A stretch of 64,000 bases of DNA from Tetradesmus obliquus (lineage: Eukaryota; Chlorophyta; Chlorophyceae; Sphaeropleales; Scenedesmaceae): contig CP126194.1 in NCBI GenBank assembly GCA_030272155.1, forward strand, positions 434,001-498,000, written 5' to 3'. The notes beneath the pieces were generated by a model. It did not search any database, had not been told where the DNA came from, and saw nothing but the letters and a program-made list of their open reading frames with translations. Position 1 is the first letter of the stretch. Every line of letters begins with the position of its first letter. The position numbers and the translations under genes were made by a program. Positions 1 through 12,257 of the stretch are shown here, one piece after another.

Positions 1-344
1 CCAGCAGCAGCAGGGAGGTGGCCAGCGCAGCTTACACCAAATTCCTTGGGTGGTGCGGCATGTCTGAGAGCCAGTCAGGTGGGCTGCAGGGCTGAGGCTT
101 GTCGGCAGCGGGAATGTGTACGAACCACAAGTTGGCAGCAACAATAGTGCCATTGAGGGCAGCAACATGATATGACTGCCACAGCGTGCCGGCCAATGAT
201 GGTGTAGATGTACTGGCCGGTTTGCACTCCGCAGAAATGCAGCGACTGCACAGCTGCATGCTGCCGAACCCGTTGCGGTCCATGTGTGCACTCCGGGCAA
301 CCTGTTTCAGCACCCTGGCTCTGCACTGCTATGCTGTCCTGCAG
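1..344. other. Left edge, no exon recognised
   Basis: No exon can be supported here. The stretch ends in a pyrimidine-rich tract and CAG (342-344) that acts as the acceptor for the first visible exon of the + strand gene, so it is probably an intron of that gene whose 5' part lies outside the window. Confidence 0.4.
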
Positions 345-2455
345 GCGGCGAGGTGCCAGATGTCAGCGAGGCGCCTTGGTTTGCAGCCGACAGCAGTGCC
401 TCCGATGCTTCTCTGCTGTGTGGCGCCCCGGCCTTTGCTGACCAGCAGCCACCTGTAACACTGCAGTGGCTGCCGAGCCCTGAGGACTTCCTGCAAGCAC
501 TCACAGCCATGGGCTGCCGCATGCCAGCGCCAGCTGCAGCAGCAGCAACAACCACCCCAGGCGGCCGGCGGCAGCAGGGACGCAGCAGCGCCGCAGCTGC
601 AGCTGCAGATGCAGCAGTCTCAGGGCCTGCAGGCATGGTGCAGGGTTGCTATGCAGATGCCAACCTTGCACTGCTGCTGGCGCTGCTGCAGCACGTGTGC
701 AGGCTGGGGGCGCAGGGACGGCTGCGGTTCAAGCTGGGAGGCGGCGCTGCGCCGAAGCAGCTGGCGCTGCTGTTGATGGCGCTGATGCTTGACCCGCGCG
801 CTGCCGGCAGTGCTGCTGCGCGGGGTGTTCTGCAGGGTGCGCTGGCAGCGCTGCTGGCTGCTGCGGATGATCTGGAGTGGCGGCGGCTGCAGGGGCAGCT
901 GGTTGAGGCGCTGACGCCGCCTGGCTTTGGGCCATCCAACAGGTGCATTGGCTGGGGCGTGTGTGAGTGTTGTGTGTTGACAGAGTGGTTGCATTTGGAC
1001 GCAGGCAAGTAGGTGTGTGTGCCTGGCGGCAGCTGTAACCCACATGCATGGGCATGTGATGCACGTGTGTTGTTGAAGCACACGCTGGCTGACTGCCTGC
1101 ATAGCCCATGCTGATGCACACTTCAATGATCTAGCCGCCGCAGGTGTCACGTAGCAGCTGCACAATGATGCCTGATGCTGAGGCTCCTTACTGCCCTGAA
1201 GCATGCACAGTGATGAGTGTGATGCTGCCTGGCTGGCGCTGCCGCAGGTCTACCATGCTGCTGCTGTCGCTGCTGCCGCTCACGGAGCGCTGCGTGTCTG
1301 TGCGGCAGCAGGCTGCGCTGAAGCTGCTGGCAGCGCTGCTGCCAGCCAGGAAGCAGCAGCAGCAGCTGCAGCAGGCAAAGGTATGCTGATTTGCTGCTTG
1401 TGCCCAGCAGCAGCGTGTTTTGCATCCAGCTGACGGCTACCCACGCAAGATGTGGCAGTCTGCAGGCAGGCAGGCAGGCAGGCAGGCAGGCACGGTGCAT
1501 GGCACCAGGCAGCACTGCAATCAGGCTGATGATCTGAGGACGTTGCTGCTCTAGCTGATGCATCCATGTTCATTTCTTGCCTGCCGCCTAGAACTAGTGC
1601 CCAGGCGGCATCGACATTCTGCTGACACCCTGCCTGGCTAAACCATGGTGTTGCTGTTCTTTGCTGTGCCTTGCTGCGTGGCTGCTGCTGCTGCTGCTGC
1701 CAGGCCCAGGCCTGGCCTGCCGTGCAGCGCGAGCTGCTCCAGCTGCTGGGCAGCCACCCGGACAAGGCCCTCACGCAGAGCCTGGCTCGGCCCAGCAGCA
1801 GCGCAGGCAGCAGCAAGAAGCAGCAGCGGCAGGCTGGCGGGCAGGTGGACATCTGGGCATTGCTGGACATCCTCGACGCAGCAAACCTGCTGCTGTGGGC
1901 TGACCTGGTGCGGCCAGGTGCGCAGGGGTGCTGTTGGTGGTCCGGTGTATTGCACTAATCAAGAAGTGCGGGGTGTGGCAGGGAATCACAGCAGCATGGT
2001 TGTTCACTGGCTGCATATGTGGTATCACCACCAGGCCGGCCAGAAATTGTTGGTGGTCCACAAACGCGGACGCAGCGCCTGTCGTGCTTGCGCTGTTGCA
2101 GCGGCCACGTACTTCACAGCGTGCCAATTCAGCACATGCCGTATTGCTGTGCTTGCAATGCGGCAGCTCCTGCCTGCTGTGCTGCCTTACAAACGTTATG
2201 CACCCTCACTACAGCCGCCGTGCGCTACCTTGTTGCTGCCGTGCAGAGTATGCCGGGCAGGGCAGCGGTGGCGTGCCAGGCGAGGTGCGGGCCTGGTTTG
2301 GCGGCTGGATGGAGAGGCTGGAGCGGCAGGTGGGCAAGGAGCTGCGCTTCTACCGGCTGCGCAGCAGGCTGACGGAGCTGCGCAACGCGTACGAGTTTGG
2401 CAGCGCGCTGGGCGCGGCGTTCGACAGCGGCAGCGGTGACAGCGAGGACAAGTAG
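345..2455 (+). CDS. 3' part of probable CANIN-domain (SLF2-like) protein
   Basis: Model join(345..942,1248..1380,1704..1917,2247..2455), 5' partial, about 384 codons, in frame across all junctions and ending GDSEDK-stop. Visible features are leucine-rich helical segments (LALLLALLQHVC, PKQLALLLMALML), a segment VDIWALLDILDAANLLLW, and a C-terminal WFGGWMERLERQVGKELRFY followed by a helix and an acidic tail. The order and spacing resemble the CANIN domain of plant and animal SLF2/FAM178-type proteins, which bind SMC6/NSE5 in the SMC5/6 DNA-repair complex. That match is from memory of the family, not an alignment. The first exon carries low-complexity alanine stretches typical of this genome. 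If it is not CANIN, it is an unidentified all-helical nuclear protein. Confidence 0.5.
1462..1492. repeat. GGCA tetranucleotide microsatellite
   Basis: About seven GGCA units inside the intron between the second and third visible exons of the CANIN-like gene. A second, longer tract of the same motif is at 11209-11243. Confidence 0.9.
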
Positions 2456-2474
2456 CGTGCTGCGGTATGTTGTG

Positions 2475-2594
2475 TTGGCACGCTGCAGCATGCATTGGCA
2501 CGACGCAGCACGCGTTGGCACGCTGCAGCATGCACTGGCACGCCGCAGGATGTGGTGGCACGCCGCAGCACGCGGTGGCATGTTGTGGTGCTGG
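2475..2594. repeat. 20-bp minisatellite, six imperfect copies
   Basis: Consensus TTGGCACGCYGCAGCAYGCA, with units starting at 2475, 2495, 2515, 2535, 2555 and 2575. The first three are closest to consensus and the last is degenerate. It begins 20 bp after the stop codon of the upstream gene, so it probably lies in that 3' UTR. Confidence 0.9.
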
Positions 2595-3232
2595 CGCGCA
2601 GCATATCTACTGGCTGACAGAGCCAGGGTCATCTGGTGCAGCAGCTGTGCTTGGGGTTCCTGGCTATGGACACAGCACCAGCTAGCGTGACACTGGCCGG
2701 GGATGAATCGTGCTGTTTGCGGTTGTTTGTTGGCGGCCGTGGTGCTTTGCTTAAAGCTCTGGCACCTTTGAGATTGACTCGCATGTCTCTTCCATGTCAC
2801 AGTTGATCTGCTAGCCCTGGCCCTTGGAGAAAAATGTTGTTAAGATGGGCAGTCTAGCATAAAAAATGCAAACCTGTGCACCTGCAAGCACTATTTGGCC
2901 AGCAAGGCCAGCATTGCTTGGCTTCATCATCATTATGTTGGCATTGCTTGGCTTGTTGTTGTTGACACTGGTGCTGGTTGCGAGGCCCTGTTTCAAACAT
3001 AGCCAATTTCTGCTGGCATTGCTGCACGCTGCTCAGCAACCACCAGTCACTTGGGCAGCGCGTCCTAGTGCTGCTGCTCAGCAGCCACAGTGTGGCAGCC
3101 ACTGCAGTGGCCAGCTGGCATGCTCTAAGGGTTGCAGGCTGGTAGGCCCCAGCATCAAGCTGCCTCAGGCTGCAGGCTGCACGGTGCACCACCACCACCC
3201 CTGCACAGCATCTTGCTGCGATGGAACTCATT

Positions 3233-3491
3233 CTGGCATCTTCGCACCTCTGCAATTGCATGATCATGGTCGAATTTTCTTGCATGTCAGCACCTTGACT
3301 GTTGTGTGCCTGGGTGCACGGGTTGTGCCCCTGTGCCACTGCAGCAACGGTGAGCGGTAGGACCCCTGACCGCATGATGCAACTTTGAGGACAGCTTGCT
3401 TGTAATGTCTGACCTGCGTGCACGCTGTAACTCTTCATACAGTTGCGGTGCAGAGATCAGGGCGCCTTGTCTTAGAGAGCCTCGCGAAAAG
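3233..3491. repeat. Repeat block A, left copy
   Basis: This segment matches the reverse complement of 13303-13579. Shared landmarks include CTGGCATCTTCGCACCTCTG, TGTTGTGTGCCTGGGTGCA and GGACCCCTGA. The left copy has about 50 bp (near 3398-3447) that the right copy lacks. The right copy has extra CACCCAGG-type units. Confidence 0.85.
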
Positions 3492-3496
3492 CATAC

Positions 3497-4214
3497 ATGC
3501 AAAAGGACGAATTATCATGTTGCCTTCAGCTACTGATGGAGTGTAATGTGTACTTCCTGCAACCCTTTATAGAGACATGCCGCCTCTCCTTCACAGTGTG
3601 CAAATGCTGTGCACCCAGCACTCGGCACTGTCACATGATGCCGGCTTGTGCCATGCCAACTTGAGGTAGCATTATGCGCCTTGCTGCCCATGACGACAGA
3701 TCCAACCTGTGAGTCGTACAGGTCATTGCAACAGTTAAGAGCAGCGGAGTCTCGAATACACAAGATATAGCCAAAACATGTTCTGCCATGCTTGTACGCG
3801 GCCGTTCGTACGTGCCAGCTTGTTTAGCTGACCGTACGCCAGCCTCATGTGCGGTGTTTTGACACCTCCAATTGCGGTGTTGACACCTTGCAAGTTGACC
3901 TTCTTCGTTAGTTGGGTGTGTTGCACGAAGATTCAAGCAGTGCTTGCATGCCTCAGAATTTTTGATGTTCCTGTAGTTTATCTGTCAACTCACAAGACGA
4001 CATGTCCCAGCTGAAGTGATGTTGCCGACAACTTGCACCTTGCAGCAAGCAGTGTTCATGCTGTGCAACAATCTACGCAGTACACCGCCGCTCAGCATTT
4101 GCTGACGGTTGTGTGGGTTGGTGGTGCTTTGAAGGGGCAGCTGCTGGGCATGCTTGCAGCTGCTTTGCCATCCTGTGTCGACATAGAGGTTGCAAATGGA
4201 TGTACACTGAGGGT
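3497..4214. repeat. Repeat block B, left copy (long inverted repeat)
   Basis: A ~700-bp segment nearly identical to the reverse complement of 13817-14512, with scattered substitutions and a ~22-bp indel. The outer edge starts ATGCAAAAGGACGAATTATC and the inner edge ends near TTGCAAATGGA. It abuts block A (five bases between them). No transposase-like reading frame was seen inside it. Confidence 0.9.
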
Positions 4215-5317
4215 GGCAGGGTGGCATGCACAGCTGTCATTAGATGATGGCCAAGCTTCAAGCAAGTTGCAGGCGCACCGGCAGTGAAGACTACCGACAT
4301 CTACGCCCTGGATTGAGGGGGTCGTGGGCGCCGAGATGGTACCGTGAAGGCTGAGCCAGAGAATTCGATCTTGGATTTAATAATCAGTCTCAGTTACAGC
4401 AAGCGACAAGCGACAAGCAGACCACTGTGCTGCAAGAGTGCTGAATCAAGAAATGCCCGCACGTATATATTTCGGTCTGCACAAACTGCATGCAGCTCTT
4501 GCGGCAGCCACTGTGTGACTTGTGACCACAGCAAGTGAGCACACCGCTTAGCACTGCAGCACTGGCAGGTAAAGTATACAATGGAGCTGACACTACAAAC
4601 TATCAAACTTTCAACCGGGCCGTTTGGAATGAACCAGACGCCTTGCCAGTTGTAAGCCTCCACAAGAAAATGCTGCCGCAACCAAGGAGCAAGCAGGAAT
4701 GGTGCAGTAGGCGGGATGTAGGCACTTCAAAGAATGTCAGGTGACCACACAATGGCTGTTGGTGCTGCGAGGTGAGGTTGGCTATGTACGCTACCAAACA
4801 ATGATGTTACTAGGAAGACATGGCACATCATGCAGCAATCCACCTGCACTGCACCAAGATCCTCAAGATCCTCAATCTACATGGTTGTATCTGATCAATC
4901 GATAAAGCATAAGGGCCTGACCATGGCATGCCACGTGCTTGTGGCTGATGTGATGAAAGGGGCAAGATCATGCAAAGCAATACACTGCAAACCGAATGAG
5001 ATATACACAACATGTGCACACTCTTTGGACACGTATGAACCAAGCAGGCTATGTGCGGCTGAAAGCTGATGCCGTGATACAAGATGGCACAGGGAAAGAC
5101 ACAGGGCGCATGCAGTGTCCATGATAGAGCCATGAGGATGATAGGAAACAATCACAAACAGAATTCAACCCGAACATGTACACAGCTGCTGCTGCATTTC
5201 TACGGTGAGATGGCACAACACATCTGAAAAGCAGGAGGCCATAATGAATCACAGGAATGGTGTGAAGATCACCACAGATCAGCCAAGCTGTATCTCTACA
5301 GCACAGCTGCTGCTGCT

Positions 5318-8300
5318 CTAGGGTGAGACGCAGTCGGCATCCTTGGTGCAGTCCTGGCCAGGTGTCAGCACGTCGCACTGAGTGCGGGTGTTGCTGTTGC
5401 CGCCAGGTCCACCGCAGAGCGTCCTGCCTTGGTAGGACTGGACGGTGGTTACGTCCAGTGCCCAAGTGCTGAGGCCAGGGCAGAACGCCTTCTGAGTGGT
5501 TGAATCGCTGACACCATTCACAGTGTCGCACACTGTGTAGGAGCACTTGCCGCCGGTGGCTAGGATGTCAGCAGTGGTGCAAGCGGTGGCGTCTCCCTGG
5601 AAGTAGTAGCCTGGGTAGATCTTGAGGCAAGCATTGATAGTGCTGGAGCTGGCAGGGGAGCCGGAACCGACGGGGCAGGCCTCGCGGCCCTGGACCGCAG
5701 TGGAGGCAGGGTTGATGGATACGCTGCTGACTACGGTGCCTCTGCAGAAGAAGTCATCTGGGCAGGCCACCACGGTGTTGTCGGAGATGGCTCCGCCACC
5801 GGTGTAGAAGAAGCCTGGGCGCAGGACTGTGCAGTCGTTGGCTGCATCCTGGCCGACGGCGGTGGTGGTGGAGCCACCAGCGCAGGGCAGGTCTCCAGTT
5901 TTGCCAGAAGTGGCTACGTCCACAACATTGCCACCGGGGCTGCAAGGAGCAGCAGGGGGTGCAGCGGAGGACGTCAGCAACTGGTGCAAGTGGCAGTTAA
6001 GCATGTCAGCCATTTGAGCAGAGCAGTAGTGCATGGGGGCATGTGTCAAGCAACAGGCAAGCTGGAGCAGCACGCAGTCGCAGCACTGCTCGTGGGCAGG
6101 CTGGTACACAAAGCACCGCCTGCCAGCCAGCTGCACTCACCAGTAGAACTTGACGAGGCATTGGGTCACAGATGTGCCAGAGATGGCAGTGCCGGCAGGG
6201 CCGGTGTAGAAGTAGCCTGCCTCCAGGATGTTGCAGTCGTTGATGGTTTTGGATCCCTCCAGGGAGTTGACGCCGGTAGGGCAGGCGTTGATGCCGCCAC
6301 CCACGGCAGCAGCTGTGGGGGTGTTCACCGTAATGGCGACGCCCTCGGTGTTGCAGTAGAAGTCGGCCGTGCACAGCTTGACTGTGGAGGTGCTGATGGC
6401 ACCTGTGCCGTCGTAAAAGTAGCTTGCCTTGAGCGTGTTGCAGTCGTTGACGTTGCGGCCGCCAGCGTTTGCAGCGCTGTTCGTGGGAGAACCCGGTGGC
6501 GCGGACGTGATAGCACGTGCTGCGCCGTTGGCATTGAAGAAGGCGGTGTCATCAGCAAAGGCAACGCCGACGGCAACCTTGGTGCCAGTCGGGCAGTCCG
6601 TTGGCAGGGAGGGGGCGCCCCGCACGATGGTCTTTGCAATGTTGGGCCAGCCGGTGCAGAATTTGTTGGCGGGGCAGGGCAGCACGCTGGTGCGGCTGAT
6701 CTCAGTGCCAACACCAGTGTAATAGTAGCCCTCGTACAGCTTGAGGCAGTCGTTGGCTGAGGAGGCGCCCTTGTCTGTATCAAGGGCCTTCTTGGCAACA
6801 CCGGTGCCCTCAATGCAGGGCGTGCCGGGGATGGCAGTGGAACCAACGATGGTCCTCTCGCCAGCGCAGAAGGTGTCGGCGGCGCAGGTGTTGATGTTGG
6901 CTTCGCTGATGGCAGTGCCGGCATACTCAAAGCCCGCAAGCAGGCGTGTGCAGTCGCCGATCACCTTGGGCCCAGCAGCAGGGTACACGCCAGCAGTGCT
7001 GGAAGAGCCGACTGGGCAAGCGTTCCTGCCGCCACCCAGAACAGCTGGGGTGGTGGTGTCCACAACAATGGCCAGATCCTCAGTGTTGCACCAGAAGCCC
7101 TCGTCGCAGGACTTGATGGTGGTGGCGGAGATGGCGCCTGGCGCCTGGTAGTAGTAGCCGTCGTACAGCTCGTTGCAGTCTTCCATGGAGTCGGAGCCGG
7201 TCACGGACTTGGTGCCGACAGGGCACGCGTACCTGCCAACGTTAGCTGTGGCGCCAAACTTGTTCTCACCGCCTGGGCAGTAATAGTCAGCAGTGCATGA
7301 CGTGACGCCGGTTGTGGTGTCATAGTAGTAGCCGGCCGACAGCCATGCGCTGCAGTCGTCGGCAGTCTCAGTGCCTGCGGGCATGTAGGTGCCAACGTCG
7401 TTCAGGGCAGCGCACTGCTGCCTGGGCGCGGCACCAGGGGCGGCACCGCCTGGGCAGAAGTAGCCGTTTGCTCCTGCGACGGAGGGTGGGCAGATGGCAA
7501 CAGAGGTGCCGCCTGGCTGCGAGAAGTATCCAGCAGAGACCTTGAGGTTAGTGGCGAGGCCCATGAAGTTGGCCTTGATGAGGGTGCGCAGGCTGGAGCC
7601 GGGCTTGGACTGGCCCATGATCAGCTTGCAGGAGCTTGCAGGAATGCTGTCCTCGCCGCTGAACTGGCCGAAGACCACGCCGGCACACAGGTTGACATTG
7701 CTGCAGGCCTTGAGGCAGGCCTTGAGGGAACCAGTCGCCACAGGGGTGAGAGAGGTGGGGTTGATGCGGGCCGGGGTGTTGACGCCGTCAGGGATGTAGT
7801 TGTACTCTCCTGAGCCCATCTCTGCTGCCTTAACGGATGAGGCCAGGTTGGTGGAGGACACCAGCTTGAAGGCAACACTGCAGCAGCAACACAGGAGCGT
7901 GACAGCAGCAGCAACATGCCGTATAGTGAGTGAAGTCCTGTATGCTGGTGCGTAACCATTCAACAAGCATTCTGGCAGATCCGACTCAGCAGTGGTGTGC
8001 ATAGACAAACCCGTTCAGCTTTTAGCAGCTATTGCGCAGCACTAGCCATCTGTGCACCATAAAGTAGCCAGCACTCACAGCACTCACATCACCACAATTC
8101 AGCAGCAGCAGCAGCAGCAGCAGCAGCTCTCACCCTCCGTTGGCCACGAAGCTCTCCTTGGTGTCAGGCACCCAGTTCTTGCACTCCAGGCTGTCGTAGT
8201 CAAAGGTGGCGGCAACGCACTTGGAGTTGTCGCGGCACTCCTGCACGCAGCTCTGCAGGTTCTCCCTCGCGGCAACAGACACGAGGCCAGCGCCGGCTGT

Positions 8301-11208
8301 CAGGTCCAGGGAGAAGGCACCCTCCACGGTCTGGGAGAAGTCAGCAACGCAGTCGGCCTGGCTGGCGGAGTAGGGCTTGCTGGTGACCTCAGGGGTGAAC
8401 ACATCATCTACGCCGTTGTAGTCATATGAGAAGCTGCGGCCGCCGGGGCACTTGGTGCACTTGTTGTCCTTGCGGTCGGAGGTGCCGTAGTAGCCGTCCT
8501 GGCAGGAGCCGCAGGTGGTGTTCTGGGCGATGTTTCCGTAGCCGGCAGCGCACAGGTTGCAGGCGGCCAGGGAGGCGCCACCAACAGCTGAGGTGGTGAG
8601 GGAAGCCGGGCAAGCTGAGCAGGCTGTGCCAACATCCACCTGGGGTGCCTGGTACAGGCCGATGGCGCATGGCTGAGGAATGTCGTTCAGCAGACCGTAG
8701 CCGGCAATGTACTTGGTGCAGTTAGCGGAGTCGGCGTTGATGCTGTTGGCGAAGTTGGTGGTCTTGCCGAAGGGGCACTGCGTGCAGGGCAGCTTGTGCA
8801 TGCCTGCGCTCCAGAAGCCCTCAGCGCACAGCTGGGAGGCTCCCTGGTAGTAACCTGCAGGCCAGCAGCAGCAGCAGCAGCAGGGCCACTGTGAGAAGCA
8901 GCATAACACATGCAGCTCTACCGGCCGTTCACCAACATTCACGCTGCAGTAGACGCGGCACAGTCTGGCAATGTGCGTAGGCACTTCCTGCAGCTGTGGT
9001 GCGAGCTAGAACTGACGCTGCACTACGCAGCGCGCCCTGCATGCAACGCAACACATGTTGTTCAGCAGGCCAGCGATGTTGTTCAGCAGGCTGGCTGGTG
9101 CTAGCAGCATGCATCTCTCACCGTAGCCTGGCTGGGTGAAGCAGGACTCGACGGTCCAGTAGCCATCAGTGGCAGCCACTGCCGCATCGACCAGGGCCTG
9201 GCCATCGGCTGCAGGGGCCTTGATGTTGGTGACCTTGCCGTCAAGGCCGGCCGTAATCATGTTGGTGGGGCACTGCGTGCAGGGCGTGGCCACCTTGCCG
9301 TACTTCTTGAACACACCTTCCACAGCCACGCCCACAACACCGTAGTAGTTGGCAGGGCAGGCGATGGCGCGCAGCACGATCTCGCTGCTGGTGGAGTTGG
9401 AGGCCTTCTCCTGGACGGCACCCATGCCGCGCTGGATGTCTGCAGATGCAGGTTTGGTTGGCAGCAGCAGCAGCAGCAAAAGAGTAAAAAGACGTGCTGG
9501 TTGCCAGGCTGGCTGCAAGGTGTTATTTGTCAGGTGAAAGTTCCCCAGAGGTTGATGGTTCAGGAGGCAAACAGGCAGGTGTGCAGAAGCTGCCCACAGA
9601 CATGCATTGCGTGCTATCATAGTGGCAGAAGCAGCTGTGCATAACAAGCAAGAGGCGCGGCTTGCTGCATAGCCAGGGCCACTCACAGCACGAGTCTGTG
9701 CTGCCGCGCACGCCGATCTGCTGCCTGACCAGGCCGGTGTTCGGGTCCAGGTCGTTCAGGAAGATGGTTCTGTCGGACAGCCAGGCGCCGGTGCCGCATG
9801 CCAGGCAGCCTGCAATGCCCACGCGCTGCCAGGTCTCCTTGTAGGTGCCCTGGGGGCAGTGCCTCACAAGCTTGTCGGTGGCAGTCAGCAGGCCGTCTGG
9901 CAGGTACATGCCAGGTGGGGCCACGCACTCATCCTCGGATGCTGCGCCCTCGTCCTCAGTCCACATGCCGTTGGGGCAGCGCACAGGCTTGCCCTCAGCG
10001 TTGGGGTCGCCACCAGGGCTGCAGGCAGCAGGCAGTGTGGGCAGGCAGGTCCATCATCAGCAATCCTTTGCAGGACAAGCTTGAAACAGTTGCATGACAC
10101 TTGCGAGGCTTTCTGCCAACACATTTGGATCACACGCAGGTGCTTTTTCACTCACACGTGCATCATGACACAAACCACCTCTCGCTGCATTCATCCATTG
10201 GCAAGCACAGCAGCACAGCAACTGTGCCCGTGGGTGCCAGCTCACCAGTAGAAGTTCTGTGGGCACTTCTTGGCGCCTGCCAGGGGCATGTTGATGGGGT
10301 CGAAAGCTCCCAGGATGGTGCGCTTCTTGTCGTCCATGAGCGCATAGCCGGGCTCCAGCCAGGTGCAGTTGTTGGCGCTGGTTGACCCCTCGCGGGCGGT
10401 GGTGATGCCGGGGCCATTGAACAGGTCCTCGCAGGTCTTGCAGGATGTGGCCAGGGAGTAGTCGTCGCTGTACTCGCCCTTGGGGCACAGCGTGACGGTG
10501 CTGCCAGTGACAAAGGAGCCGGCGGGGGCCTCTGCAGCAGGAGGGGCAGGCAGCAGCAGGCAGCAGGCAGCAGCAGCAGGGAGCAGGTTAGTTTGATGTG
10601 GCTTCACATCGGCTGAGACTGAGACTGCTCCCACTGGTAAGGTGCGGCTGTCAGTCAAAAGGGTTTGCTGCAACAGCAGCTGCCACTGCATCAGTGTGTT
10701 GCTGTGAGGGATGACCACCAGTACTGCACACAAGAACACCTGTTCCGCTAATGTTGTGCATTGCAGGTTGCACGCATTGGGAGCAATGCCAGCCAAAGCA
10801 GAACAAACTGGTTTCAAAACACAAGTTTACACGTTTCGAGCAAGCAGCCACTCACGGCACACGTCGGAGTTGGTGTGGGAGCCTGGCACGGTCTCTGGGT
10901 CGGTCTTGAAGCCGGTCAGGCAGGCCGTGCAGGTGGTCTGCTTCTTCAGGCCGGTGGTCCAGCTGTTCACGCCGCAGGCATTGGCCTTGATGCCGTCAGA
11001 GGTCTTGCGGAAGGAGTAGCCGGGCGCGTTGAAGCAGTCGTTGATGCTCTTGGCGCCGCGCCTCAGCGTGACCATGTTGGCGGGGCAGGCCTTGGCGGTG
11101 GAGCGCAGCGCGAGCTGGCCCTGGGGGCAGTACATGTTGTCCTTGCACTGCGAGCAGCCGCCGTCAGAGGTGGGGAAGGTGCCGGCGGGGCACTGCAGGA
11201 CAGGCACG

Positions 11209-11243
<35 letters not shown>

Positions 11244-12068
11244 CAGTAGCCCAGTCAGCATGTGATGACCAGCAAAGGAGTAGGGCTAGGGGAGCTTTAG
11301 TGGTTGGCAGCATGCAGGTCTATGCAATTGAATTCTGATGACAGCCAAAGGGATGACAGCCAAAAAGGAGCAGGCAGTATTTGCTAGCACGCAGCGTCCT
11401 GCAGCTGCCACTGAAAGCTGCTGCCAGGCTGCCACTCACCACACACTCAGACTTGGCAGCATTGGGGATCCTGACGCCTGTGCAGGCAGTGCACCTCCAC
11501 TTCTTGGTGCGGCTGCTGTAGATACAGTTGCGGCCGGAGTTACAGAACTGGATCGGGCACTCTGCTGCCAGCAGGGTGCGCTTGAGTGACATGTCACTCA
11601 AAGGCATGTCGCCAACGTTGGCTGCAGGCAGCAACATAGACAACAACAGAGCTTAGAGTCGAGGTTTTGGAGAATAAAGATGAGTTGAATGCTGCTGCAG
11701 GCGATATGGAATGGCATCTTCAAGCACCACCTCCGCTGCACACATGTTGCACTCGTCGTGCGTGACTACCGCCTGGGATGGTGCTCGGTGAGTTGAAGCA
11801 AGCAAAACACGCTGATGCACCTAAATATCGATTGAACAGCTTGGAGCAAGACATATGCAGATATCAAGCGTTGCTAGACGATGTGCAAGGGACTCGTTGC
11901 GCCGAGCACACACACACGCAATAAGTGCGACGCTGCTACTTAAGTGCAACAAACAAAAATTCATTCACAAAGCAAGTGGCTGTTGCGGCTGCCGGCCTAC
12001 AAAGGACACGCACCATCAGCTGCCAGGCATGCTGCACAGAGCAGCAGCAGCGTAAGCTGCAGACGCAT
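5318..12068 (-). CDS. Secreted modular cysteine-rich repeat protein, 1529 aa
   Basis: Model complement(join(5318..5939,6141..7877,8134..8854,9122..9439,9687..10018,10246..10531,10856..11192,11440..11621,12014..12068)), 4590 nt, in frame throughout. The start MRLQLTLLLLCAACLA is a clear signal peptide (cleavage near residues 16/17). The N-terminal half has EGF/GCC2-GCC3-like cysteine modules (CPAGTFP, CTQCPFGKTT). Two PAN/apple-like cysteine segments follow near residues 680-850. Residues about 913-1429 hold seven 65-95-aa repeats of the pattern NDC..L..GYYY..GAIS.....C...FYC...ACP.G. No transmembrane segment or GPI signal is evident, so an extracellular or cell-wall role is inferred. The exact function is unknown. 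The gene sits between the two repeat-arm regions. Confidence 0.87.
11209..11243. repeat. CAGG tetranucleotide microsatellite
   Basis: About eight CAGG units. On the - strand they read CTGC(CTGC)n and lie immediately upstream of the acceptor of exon 3 (exon begins at 11192), so they form most of its pyrimidine-rich tract. Confidence 0.9.
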
Positions 12069-12249
12069 GGCGTCAATCTTCAAGCTTGGTAGGTGGGATA
12101 CAATGTGTTGAGCTATTAATGCCGTCTTGTTTGAGCGACCGGGGCTGCAGTGTAGATGCCCAGCCGAGTGGATACAGGAGATAAGATCAATCAAAGCACT
12201 ACGTTATCGAAGACGAGAGGCTGATGTTGAAACAGTGAAGCGCCTTGTG

Positions 12250-12257
12250 CTTTTATA
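12250..12257 (-). promoter_or_regulatory. TATA box of the cysteine-rich gene
   Basis: TATAAAAG on the - strand, about 180 bp upstream of the ATG at 12068. It predicts transcription starting near 12220 with a leader of about 150 nt. Confidence 0.55.

Larger units (their letters stand above)
2595..5317. other. Gene-poor intergenic region with repeat arms
   Basis: Beyond the minisatellite and the two repeat blocks described separately, I see no supported exon. Base composition is more AT-rich than in the genes, and the short open frames lack splice or domain support. The 3' UTR of the cysteine-rich gene (stop at 5318, - strand) must extend into the right part. A reverse-complement TGTAA (ttaca, 4394-4398) is a possible but distant poly(A) signal. 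Confidence 0.6.

Noticed and set aside
2475..2594. CRISPR-like periodic repeat
   Set aside because: Units are contiguous 20-mers without spacers. It is a minisatellite in a eukaryotic 3' region.
3233..4214. Transposase or reverse-transcriptase gene in the repeat arms
   Set aside because: All frames were examined. Only short frames exist and none shows DDE, RT, Rep or helicase motifs, so the arms are noncoding as far as I can see.
6325..6939. Pro/Thr/Ser-rich frames overlapping the cysteine-rich gene
   Set aside because: Shadows of the large exon 6141-7877, whose true frame carries the regular cysteine repeat.
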